DNA from: Rickettsiales endosymbiont of Stachyamoeba lipophora
Lineage (GTDB): Bacteria > Pseudomonadota > Alphaproteobacteria > Rickettsiales > 33-17
Length of the DNA stretch: 64,000 nt
Assembly (NCBI RefSeq): GCF_003932735.1
Contig: NZ_CP033611.1
Coordinates: 1-64,000, forward strand
Direction: 5' to 3'
This document shows, in pieces, positions 30,028-37,268 of the stretch (positions within the stretch are counted from its first letter, which is position 1; the number at the start of each line of letters is the position of its first letter). Below the pieces are notes generated by a model. The model saw only the letters and a program-made list of their open reading frames with translations. It made no database searches and was not told the DNA's origin. A program made the translations under genes and the position numbers.

Positions 30028-30060
30028 AAAAAGCTCCTGCAATAATTTCAAGAACTTTTT
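30028..30060 (-). terminator. Probable rho-independent terminator
   Basis: Twelve-base stem with G-T pairs, AAAAAGTTCTTG / CAGGAGCTTTTT on the minus strand. It is a diverged copy of the hairpins at 28793 and 31224 and ends the copy 3 gene. Confidence 0.65.
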
Positions 30061-30083
30061 TCTGAATAATAATGCTGCTTTAA

Positions 30084-31094
30084 CTAACTGCGGGTTATTA
30101 CAGAATTTTGGCTAGCACTTACCTTATCCAATAATGGTTTAGCAACTGACCTAGCTTGTTCTAAAGCTTTAAGTGCAAAATTAGGTATATTTCCCATTGC
30201 ATTACAAACCGTTTTAACTGCAGCCTCAGTTTGCTTAGGAGCCATGAATCTACCTAGAAGGTAAGTACAACCAATCACGCCAAGTATGCTAGCAGCAGTA
30301 ATTAAAGTGAGTTTCAGCCAATCTCTTTTTCCTGCTTTCAGAGCTTGTGGAGAAGCAACTGACCCATCAGCCGTAGTTACTGGCACTTGCTGAGTTGAAG
30401 ATTGCGAAGAAACAACTGACTCAGCCGGAATTACTGGCGCTTGCTGGGCTGAAGATTGCGAAGAAACAACTGACTCATCAGCCGTAGTTACTGGTACTTG
30501 CTGAGTTGAAGATTGCGAAGAAACAACTGACTCATCAGCCGTAGTTACTGACGCTTGCTGGGCTGAAGATTGCGGAGAAACAACTGGCTCAGCCGGAGTT
30601 ATTGGCGCTGCTTCTGTATTATGTATTGCACTATTGCCTTGTAATTTTTCTCCTAGCGGTTGTAGTTGCTGTCTACTTTTATTACTTGATTCTTTGAGCT
30701 GCTCATATAAATCTAGTAAGTCTTTATACTTCTTATTTAAATCATCTATCTCTTGCGTACGATCTGCTTTTGTATTATGTATTGCACTATTACCTTGTAA
30801 TTTTTCTCCTAGCTGTTGTAGTTGTTGTCTAATTTTATTATCTGATTCTTTGCACTGCTCCACTAAATCTAGTAAGGTCATATTCATCTTATATATATCA
30901 TTTTTTATCTCATGCATAGGACATGCTTTTGTATTACGTATTGCACTATTGTCTTGTAATAGTTTTTGCCTAATTAGCTCGTTTTCCTGCTCCCGTATAT
31001 CTAGTAATGCCTTAAAATCTATATAAAAATCTTTTATCTCTTTTGTGAATATTGCTACCTTATTAATTTGGTCTTGACTTGTAAATGCTGGCAT
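30084..31094 (-). CDS. Anchored paralogue family, copy 3, with replaced N-terminus
   Basis: 336 residues. The C-terminal module (KAGKRDWLKLTLITAASILG onward, one membrane segment, tail) is almost identical to copies 2 and 4. The N-terminal module of the other copies is absent. In its place are about two and a half copies of a 52-residue coiled-coil repeat (NSAIHNTKA...LLDLYEQLKESSNKSRQQLQ; residues about 30-160). Four to five linker repeats of about 19 residues follow (VTTADESVVSSQSSAQQ; about 165-255). This is a clear module swap onto a common anchor. Function is unknown; coiled coils suggest oligomerisation or partner binding. Confidence 0.75.
   Translation of the reverse strand: MPAFTSQDQINKVAIFTKEIKDFYIDFKALLDIREQENELIRQKLLQDNSAIRNTKACPMHEIKNDIYKMNMTLLDLVEQCKESDNKIRQQLQQLGEKLQGNSAIHNTKADRTQEIDDLNKKYKDLLDLYEQLKESSNKSRQQLQPLGEKLQGNSAIHNTEAAPITPAEPVVSPQSSAQQASVTTADESVVSSQSSTQQVPVTTADESVVSSQSSAQQAPVIPAESVVSSQSSTQQVPVTTADGSVASPQALKAGKRDWLKLTLITAASILGVIGCTYLLGRFMAPKQTEAAVKTVCNAMGNIPNFALKALEQARSVAKPLLDKVSASQNSVITRS
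30345..30610 (-). repeat. 54-57-bp coding tandem repeat (linker region)
   Basis: Four to five near-identical units built around GAAGATTGCGAAGAAACAAC and encoding the Ser/Gln/Val linker in copy 3. A shorter set lies in copy 2 (29105-29310) and one remnant in copy 4 (31545-31575). Confidence 0.85.
30616..30960 (-). repeat. 156-159-bp coding tandem repeat (coiled-coil region)
   Basis: Units begin at 30616, 30772 and 30931 with GTATTATGTATTGCACTATT or a close variant. The first two are about full length and the third is partial. Each encodes about 52 residues of coiled coil in copy 3. Confidence 0.85.
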
Positions 31095-31111
31095 TTCATT
31101 CCTCTTTATAG

Positions 31112-31125
31112 TTACTATTTAGTAA
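31112..31125 (-). promoter_or_regulatory. Perfect TTACT-N4-AGTAA palindrome upstream of paralogue copy 3
   Basis: TTACTATTTAGTAA lies 18 bases before the ATG of copy 3. On the coding strand it reads TTACTAAATAGTAACTATAAAG, so it overlaps a possible -10 region. It looks like an operator or a conserved promoter element. Confidence 0.4.
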
Positions 31126-31223
31126 ATTTATTTTATCAATATACATGCTATATTAACATTATTTAAACATTAAGCAATAGGTTAATAAATTGTTAACGTT
31201 ACTTGTTGCCGGACTTGATAATA

Positions 31224-31255
31224 AAAAAGCCCCTGCAATAGCAACAAGGGCTTTT
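31224..31255 (-). terminator. Rho-independent terminator
   Basis: Minus-strand AAAAGCCCTTGTT...GGGGCTTTTTTAT hairpin, a near copy of the one at 28793. It ends the copy 4 gene. Confidence 0.75.
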
Positions 31256-31282
31256 CTTTTCTGAATAATAATGCTGCTTTAA

Positions 31283-32290
31283 CTAACCGCGAGTTATTAC
31301 AGAATTTTGGCTAGCACTTACCTTATTCCATAATGGTTTAGAAACTGACTTAGCTTGTTCTAAAGCTTTAAGTGCAAAATTAGGTATATTTCCCATTGCA
31401 TTACAAAGCGTTTTAACTGCAGCTTCAGTTTGCTTAGGAGCCATGAATCTACCTAGAAGGTAAGCACAACCAATTACACCAAGTATGCTAGCAGCGGTAA
31501 TTAAAGTGAGTTTTAGCCAATCTCTTTTTCCTGCTTTCTGAGCTTGTGAAGGAACAACTGGCTCAGCCGGCGTTGTTGGCATTTGCCGGTCTGGAGCTTG
31601 CGAAGGAACTGCAGGGTATTGCAAAAAAATCACGTTATCTACTGGATGCTCAGCACCTAACTCCCTAGCAAAATCTCGGCTAATCACAAAATACACTATG
31701 TCGTTGCATTTTTTAACCATCTGCGGGAAGGTCATTTTATCTAGTGAATTAGGAGCTTCTCCATCTTTAGAAATCTTCCATTTTATTTTAAAATATTCTA
31801 TTCTTTCTGCCTCTGACAAAGTAAGTAACAAAATTTTAATATGTTTAGCTCTTAGGAGTTCCTCACGTTTATACTCTGAATTATCCAGAAATATTTCATT
31901 AATTTTTCTATATTTATCCGCAGTAGGCAGTAATCTTTCTTCTCTTACAGTCTTAATAGCTTCTTCAGCAATATTTTTTACCTGGAAATAATTGGTTATT
32001 TCTAAAAAAGTTTTTCCAATAAGTTTTGCAGAAGTTTTTAAAAAGGTTTCTTCCTTACAGAAGTCCTGTTGAGTTTCATAATCCCAACGTATTTGTAAAA
32101 ACGATTCTATTTCCTTATTTGTGAGCTTTCTTAGTTGTGCAACAAAAAATAATAACAACGCCTTGTTTTCTTTTACAGGCTGCTCTTGTAATATGGCCTT
32201 TACTATGTTGTTGTATATACGATGATATAATTTTATAGTGATTTTCGAGTCTTTCTCTTGGACAAAATCATGAGATGAAAATATTGACAT
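31283..32290 (-). CDS. Anchored paralogue family, copy 4
   Basis: 335 residues. The N-terminal module (about 25-200) is a diverged version of that in copies 1 and 2 (LRKLTNKEIESFLQIRWD, FQVKNIAEEAIKTVREERLL, LSEAERIEYF). The linker is short (MPTTPAEPVVPSQAQKAG). The C-terminal module is nearly identical to copies 2 and 3, with one membrane segment (about residues 258-278) and a tail. The strong similarity of the C-terminal DNA (31283-31545) to 30084-30355 and 28851-29110, compared with the diverged N-termini, suggests gene conversion of the anchor. Function unknown. Confidence 0.75.
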   Translation of the reverse strand: MSIFSSHDFVQEKDSKITIKLYHRIYNNIVKAILQEQPVKENKALLLFFVAQLRKLTNKEIESFLQIRWDYETQQDFCKEETFLKTSAKLIGKTFLEITNYFQVKNIAEEAIKTVREERLLPTADKYRKINEIFLDNSEYKREELLRAKHIKILLLTLSEAERIEYFKIKWKISKDGEAPNSLDKMTFPQMVKKCNDIVYFVISRDFARELGAEHPVDNVIFLQYPAVPSQAPDRQMPTTPAEPVVPSQAQKAGKRDWLKLTLITAASILGVIGCAYLLGRFMAPKQTEAAVKTLCNAMGNIPNFALKALEQAKSVSKPLWNKVSASQNSVITRG

Positions 32291-32551
32291 TTTAACCTTA
32301 TTTGTGAATTGATTTAAAATTATTAATTTTACTAATTTATTTCGTTAATAATTTATATTAATTAAATATTATTTTAATATCAAGCGGGAAAATTAATAAA
32401 TTATTAACTGATCTTGTATATTAAAAACTTATGTACAAGCTTTAATAAAAAATTGATATAAGTTTATCTAGCAATCTTAAACTATTATTCATAACTGATA
32501 AAGCTAGCGTTTATGAAAATAATTGTGGTTCTCTTTGAATACCCATAGTCA

Positions 32552-34549
32552 TCAATGAGAAAGCTCTTGATGCTCCGTAGATATTGCTGCTGTTCCTAAA
32601 GAGGATACATGCGATGTATAAGCTGCTGGTGGTAATTCATTTAACAACACTGCGCAAAAATCAAAATTATCAGCAGATTGCATAGGCCATGATTCAGATA
32701 ATTCTATATCTTCATATACAGTACGGGATGACAAAGGAAGACAGCAACTATATAATACATTTGAATATTTTACTAAATTGCTCCATAGAGTCTTAACCCA
32801 TTGAGAAAGATACGCTTTAGAAGAGAAGGCATCAGGGGTTTTTAATTCTTTATCCGCTTGCCGTTCTTTTATACCTCTAGGATGATCAGCTTCAAAGAAA
32901 TCCTCAGGCACCTCATCTTCTCTTTGCTCTGGTCGCTTTGCTACCATACCATCAGATAGCTGGCCTCTGAGCTCAAAAGCTAGCGGTAATGCATCTTCAT
33001 CAAGTTCAGTATCAATACTGCTGATTGATTCGATTCTTGTTATGTTATTTTCTTGCTGTGATGCAATGACACTAGCAGCTTTTATTCCTATCATTGGTTC
33101 TAAATCACTTGCACATCCTCTATTCTTTTGCTGCAAGCTATACTGCTTAATTTGTTCTTTTAAAGTTTTAGCTGCTATTTCTGAACATTCTCCTCCCGCA
33201 TGACCGTCAAATACCGCAAACATTAATGAGTTGCTAGCTGCATTTAATTTAGTTACCACCACAGTAATATTATCATATGAATTTAATACAACAGCAGCGC
33301 GAACTAACCATTCAGCAAAACTTCTTTTCCCTTTACCATTTTCATCATCATTGAACCAAAGTGCATAAAGCTGTTCAATCTTTTGCTCATTTAGTGCATC
33401 TCTTTCATATAGGCCATCACAACTAGTTATAATTAATACTTCTTTACCTTGATTAATTTCCTCTTCAAAACTAATTTGTCCAAAATCAGGCTTTTTTGAG
33501 ACCGCTTGACCAAGATAAACATCACCGTAAGCTCTACCCATTTTTAAATTTCCGCAAATTCTCTGACTATCTAATGCTACCCACCCCCCTACGGAATAAA
33601 TGGATTTTAGATTAATCGGATCAGTGGCGTTATGATCACGAGTAAGCCTAACAACATTTAACTCTTTGCCATCTTTGCTAGAAATAATGGCTATCATCCG
33701 AGAATCACCGACATTACTATAAGTTAAGCTTTTAGTTTGCGGATTATAATAACCGGTAACCGCAGTAGTTCCTGGAGATCTTTCTCGAACTTGTTGATCC
33801 CATTGAGCTTGTTCACGTGTCTCCCTTGCTACTCTAGTTGATTCTTCTTCTGTTGATTGGTTCATTACCTCAGTGATATCAAAAAGATATTGTAAGGCAT
33901 CTAAGGGTCCTAAATGAAAATCTACTTCCTCTGCCACATAAGTATCTTCCTGGATTCTTTCATGCCATTTTCCTCCATCTTCTGCTATTTCAAAAGGCTT
34001 TTGTATTTCTCCTATAGACCCAGGCTCTATTACATCCAAACTCTTTTTTGGCTTAAATGGCCATTTACTTCGATCTAAACTAATAAAATTGTCTTCTAAT
34101 CTTCGCCAATCAAGCAGAGGTAATCCTTGCTGATATTCATTAATCTTTTGGTTACTAGCCTCAATAAGAGTTATGCGAGAAGCTACTAAAGCTAAAAATT
34201 TGGTAGATTTTAAAATATTTTCGGCTTTTCCTCGGTTGCCTATTTCCTTGATAAGATCTATCATTAAATTAATGCTTATTTCTTCTAGATTTTCGCTGTT
34301 ACTTTTACTGAAAGCTGATTCTTGAAGGAGAATTTCATCATCTGGTAAAAATAATGGTTGATCATATTTTTCTAGCCTTACGATTTCATCCATTAACTCT
34401 AGAATATTTTTAGTGCCTAAAAATTTAAATGCACCAAAATCATTTTCCTGATACGAATTAAAATTATCTTGTATTTCTGTTAAAACTTGCTGGATAGCCA
34501 AAGATAAATTATTAAAATATCTAAGTAATAAAGGACTAGGTGAAGACAT
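32552..34549 (-). CDS. PP2C-type Ser/Thr phosphatase with rearranged motif order
   Basis: 665 residues. PP2C (PPM) motifs are present but not in the usual order: RIQEDTYVA (198-206, metal Glu/Asp), GTTAV (260-264), NVGDSR (279-284), LTRDHN (302-307), VGG (320-322), RAYGD (339-343), CDGLYE (377-382, metal Asp), SYDNITVVV (424-432, metal Asp), and only then FAVFDGHAGGE (444-454) with its helix. In normal PP2C the DGH strand precedes GTTAV. All metal-binding acids are kept, so the domain may be active. Residues 1-190 are helical and 480-665 look disordered with no known domain. The family removes phosphate from Ser/Thr; host or bacterial substrates are unknown. Confidence 0.85.
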   Translation of the reverse strand: MSSPSPLLLRYFNNLSLAIQQVLTEIQDNFNSYQENDFGAFKFLGTKNILELMDEIVRLEKYDQPLFLPDDEILLQESAFSKSNSENLEEISINLMIDLIKEIGNRGKAENILKSTKFLALVASRITLIEASNQKINEYQQGLPLLDWRRLEDNFISLDRSKWPFKPKKSLDVIEPGSIGEIQKPFEIAEDGGKWHERIQEDTYVAEEVDFHLGPLDALQYLFDITEVMNQSTEEESTRVARETREQAQWDQQVRERSPGTTAVTGYYNPQTKSLTYSNVGDSRMIAIISSKDGKELNVVRLTRDHNATDPINLKSIYSVGGWVALDSQRICGNLKMGRAYGDVYLGQAVSKKPDFGQISFEEEINQGKEVLIITSCDGLYERDALNEQKIEQLYALWFNDDENGKGKRSFAEWLVRAAVVLNSYDNITVVVTKLNAASNSLMFAVFDGHAGGECSEIAAKTLKEQIKQYSLQQKNRGCASDLEPMIGIKAASVIASQQENNITRIESISSIDTELDEDALPLAFELRGQLSDGMVAKRPEQREDEVPEDFFEADHPRGIKERQADKELKTPDAFSSKAYLSQWVKTLWSNLVKYSNVLYSCCLPLSSRTVYEDIELSESWPMQSADNFDFCAVLLNELPPAAYTSHVSSLGTAAISTEHQELSH

Positions 34550-35073
34550 AAAGCAACCTACTTTTAATTTAAAGAAATAAACTATTATTTACCTTAAAAT
34601 AAAAGTTTAACACTTTCGACACAACAAAACAAGCCTATATAAATCATGAACTTATCTTTATTCACACAGTAACACTAGCGCTTATTAGGCTGGTTTTATC
34701 TTTAAAATTCATAATAAATATCATCCATTATTAAGACAATTTTTCTGCTGGTATTTTTTACTGTTAGCAATATATCCTTTCTGAACTTCAAGTAGCACAT
34801 TTTCTACAATTGAATGTAAAATATTACTAACCTTCTGTTTTTTGTTTCTATTGCTTATCAATAATATTCTTAAAGAAAAGCCTTAATTTTTTGTAAAGAC
34901 CGGTCGTCAAAACTAGTAATCCTATTAAAGATAGGTTACTTTCCTGCCACATCGCCATATAATAATATTAACTATGTGGCAACCTTTAAAATAAGCGATA
35001 TGCAACTCAACACTTTACTAGTATAATTTATCATCTAATATCAATTGATCTTAATAATAAACTCTGGAGTTAT
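34550..35073. other. Gene-poor stretch between the phosphatase and the DUF155 gene
   Basis: AT-rich, with no convincing gene. An inverted pair TGCCACAT (34945-34952) / ATGTGGCA (34974-34981) could form a hairpin upstream of the plus-strand gene. A 53-codon open stretch on the minus strand (about 34728-34890) lacks a good start and is probably chance or a remnant. Confidence 0.4.
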
Positions 35074-35892
35074 ATGAAAAGCTCTGCCTATGCTATTGCA
35101 GAAGGTTTTAAAACTAATGAACTAGCCGAATATTTAAGAGGTAAGGGTTTTGAACCTAAACGATATGACGATGTAATTCACATTAGCACTCAAAATATTG
35201 ATACCAAAGATTCTATAGGTGATATTTTTTTCTTTAATTATGGATGCATTGTAACTTGGAATGTAGTCAGGGAGTTTTCTCACTCGTTAATTAAAGATTT
35301 AGCCCCCTTTTCTCATAATCATTTTGAAGAAAATTATTTTATCGAACAAACTAATTTCATGATTAACCGCGAGGAAAAAACTCAGATTGTAGAGGAAGAA
35401 GACTTAATCGTACTTGAAGAGGAAGATGAACTCATTAAACTCTCAATGTCACATGCTCTTTCTCAATCTGCAAAGCTTGATGCTTTTGAACTTAGGGTTA
35501 ATAAAGTTATAGCCAATACTAAACCAATTGCCGATGAACTGGCTAAAACTGGGAAAGTTTCTTTATCTCGTAAAAAATTATCCAAGAAAATAGGTTGGAT
35601 TTTTACTGAACGTAATAGTATTAATCTGGATAACGACATTCTTGATACTCCAGAATTTTTTTGGCGTAGACCAAGATATGAACCACTTTATACTATGGCA
35701 GCCCTTTATTTAGATATTAATACTAGGGTTGATATCTTAAATCGCAAACTTAAAGCAATTTATGAGCTTTATGAAATTTTATCCAATGAGCTAAACCACA
35801 TACATTCTTCTCGCCTTGAATGGATAGTAATAATACTTATTGCGCTTGAAGTGGTAATGGTAATTTTAAAAGATTTACTTAAATTGATTTAA
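35074..35892 (+). CDS. DUF155 (RMD1/YagE) family membrane protein
   Basis: 272 residues. The N-terminal half has the family pattern DIFFFNYGCIVTWNV, followed by an E-rich segment (EEEDLIVLEEEDELIKLS) and helical regions. The C-terminus has a single membrane segment (LEWIVIILIALEVVMVIL, about residues 247-265), as in mitochondrial RMD1/RMND1, which supports mitochondrial translation, and its Rickettsiales relatives. The bacterial role is not established. It is followed 13 bases later by ispB. A GGAG ribosome site precedes the ATG. Confidence 0.85.
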   Translation: MKSSAYAIAEGFKTNELAEYLRGKGFEPKRYDDVIHISTQNIDTKDSIGDIFFFNYGCIVTWNVVREFSHSLIKDLAPFSHNHFEENYFIEQTNFMINREEKTQIVEEEDLIVLEEEDELIKLSMSHALSQSAKLDAFELRVNKVIANTKPIADELAKTGKVSLSRKKLSKKIGWIFTERNSINLDNDILDTPEFFWRRPRYEPLYTMAALYLDINTRVDILNRKLKAIYELYEILSNELNHIHSSRLEWIVIILIALEVVMVILKDLLKLI

Positions 35893-35905
35893 TTTACTTA
35901 GAAGA

Positions 35906-36877
35906 ATGTTGTTAGAAGAAATTTATAAATATTACGGACCTTATTTAAAAAAGGTCGATAATATAATTTATCAATGTTGCAAAAATCGTTTTCCTTTAAT
36001 TGCTGATATTGTTCAGTATGTCATAACCTCAGGAGGAAAACGTCTTAGACCTTTGCTTACCATTCTTGCTGCCGATATGTGCGGTAATTTAAATGAAACT
36101 GCTCTTAAATTAGCTGCCAGCGTTGAATTAATTCATACAGCTACCTTACTTCATGATGATGTGATTGATCACAGCGAATTGAGAAGAAATAAACCAACAG
36201 TTAATTATAACTGGGGTAATAAAACCAGCATCTTAATGGGAGACTTTTTATTTAGTCAGGCATTTGAGTTAATGGTTACTTCTAAATCTTTTCAAGTACT
36301 AGAATTATTATCTTCCACCTCGGCGATAATTTCTGAGGGAGAAATTATTCAATTAAATTCTTTAGGTGATATTGAGATAGGTTTAGATACTTATTACACT
36401 GTTATTAATGCAAAAACTGCTGCACTTTTTGCTGCTTCTACCAAAATTGCTTCGCTAATTACTGAAAGCAATGAAGGCCTCGATGAACATCTTTATCAAA
36501 TCGGTAAAAACTTTGGTATGAGCTATCAAATTACTGATGATTTCCTAGATTATACTCGAAGCACTAATAGCGGTAAAAATCCTGGTGATGATTTTTATGA
36601 AGGCAAAGTCACCCTTCCTATCATTTTACTCAAAACCCAAGCAGATAAAGAAGATAGCAAACTAATTACAGCTATGTGGAATAATAAAAACTTTGATCAA
36701 GAAAATTTTAATTTTATCAACTCGCTTATAACCAAATATGATATTACCAACTTGATAAATAATATCACCTGTAACTATTTAGATAAGGCTTATGGGCATC
36801 TAAAAACTTTTCCTGATAACACTGCCAGAAAATCTTTTGCTACATTGATAGATTTTTGCATTAAAAGAGACTTTTAG
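35906..36877 (+). CDS. ispB: Polyprenyl diphosphate synthase (octaprenyl type)
   Basis: 323 residues. It adds isopentenyl units to make the long all-trans side chain of ubiquinone. The first Asp-rich motif DDVID (84-88, LLHDDVIDHSELRR) and the second DDFLDY (about 211-216) bind the diphosphates through magnesium. GGKRLRP (residues 43-49) is the conserved N-terminal motif. Small residues before the first motif fit a long-chain synthase. It sits 13 bases after the DUF155 gene. The coq10/ratA-like gene at 14276 is consistent with a quinone-based respiratory chain. Confidence 0.92.
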   Translation: MLLEEIYKYYGPYLKKVDNIIYQCCKNRFPLIADIVQYVITSGGKRLRPLLTILAADMCGNLNETALKLAASVELIHTATLLHDDVIDHSELRRNKPTVNYNWGNKTSILMGDFLFSQAFELMVTSKSFQVLELLSSTSAIISEGEIIQLNSLGDIEIGLDTYYTVINAKTAALFAASTKIASLITESNEGLDEHLYQIGKNFGMSYQITDDFLDYTRSTNSGKNPGDDFYEGKVTLPIILLKTQADKEDSKLITAMWNNKNFDQENFNFINSLITKYDITNLINNITCNYLDKAYGHLKTFPDNTARKSFATLIDFCIKRDF

Positions 36878-36878
36878 C

Positions 36879-36906
36879 TTGCAAAATAAAAAATTTATTT
36901 TAATAA
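36879..36906 (+). promoter_or_regulatory. Predicted promoter of tRNA-Thr
   Basis: TTGCAA (-35), 16-base spacer, TAATAA (-10), ending 20 bases before the tRNA. Both hexamers are imperfect. Confidence 0.4.
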
Positions 36907-36925
36907 TACATCCCGTAGCTTATTT

Positions 36926-37000
36926 GCTGCTATAGCTCAGTGGTAGAGCACTTCATTGGTAATGAAGAGGTCGTAGGTTCGATTCTTACTAGCAGCACCA
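36926..37000 (+). tRNA. tRNA-Thr (anticodon GGT)
   Basis: Complete cloverleaf. Acceptor GCTGCTA pairs with TAGCAGC, the D arm is GCTC/GAGC, the anticodon stem CTTCA/TGAAG flanks loop TTGGTAA, and the T arm GTAGG-TTCGATT-CTTAC has one G-T pair. The discriminator is A and the CCA end is encoded (36998-37000). It reads ACC/ACU threonine codons. Confidence 0.97.
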
Positions 37001-37268
37001 TCTATTATTATTTTTTTGCTATTAAAAATTTCTTACTTAATTTTACTAAACCCTTTATCAGCTTTTATTAATACATATACCAAGCTATTAATATCTTATT
37101 TTACCCCCCAATTCCTTAAGAACAATATAGTACTTTCCTTAATTAAAAGCATTATCTGCTGCTTTATATTAATTAGCATGGCTTGATTATTAATTATCTC
37201 AATATTATAATGCGCGTTATTAATAATACATTAAGCAATAGCATTTTAACTAAGGATATTAAAAAATT

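Noticed and set aside
30345-30610. Regularly spaced repeats that look like a CRISPR array
   Set aside because: Units are contiguous, in frame and encode a repeated protein linker; there are no unique spacers and no cas genes.
30634-31026. Plus-strand open frame of 130 codons, Cys/Ser-rich
   Set aside because: Antisense shadow of the coiled-coil repeats of copy 3.
32552-34549. Simple circular permutation of PP2C
   Set aside because: The RIQED strand remains at the front while only the DGH strand and its helix are at the end, so a pure rotation does not explain the order.
34728-34890. Minus-strand open stretch of 53 codons between the phosphatase and DUF155 genes
   Set aside because: No convincing start or ribosome site, and six-frame chance stretches of this length are expected in long AT-rich gaps.
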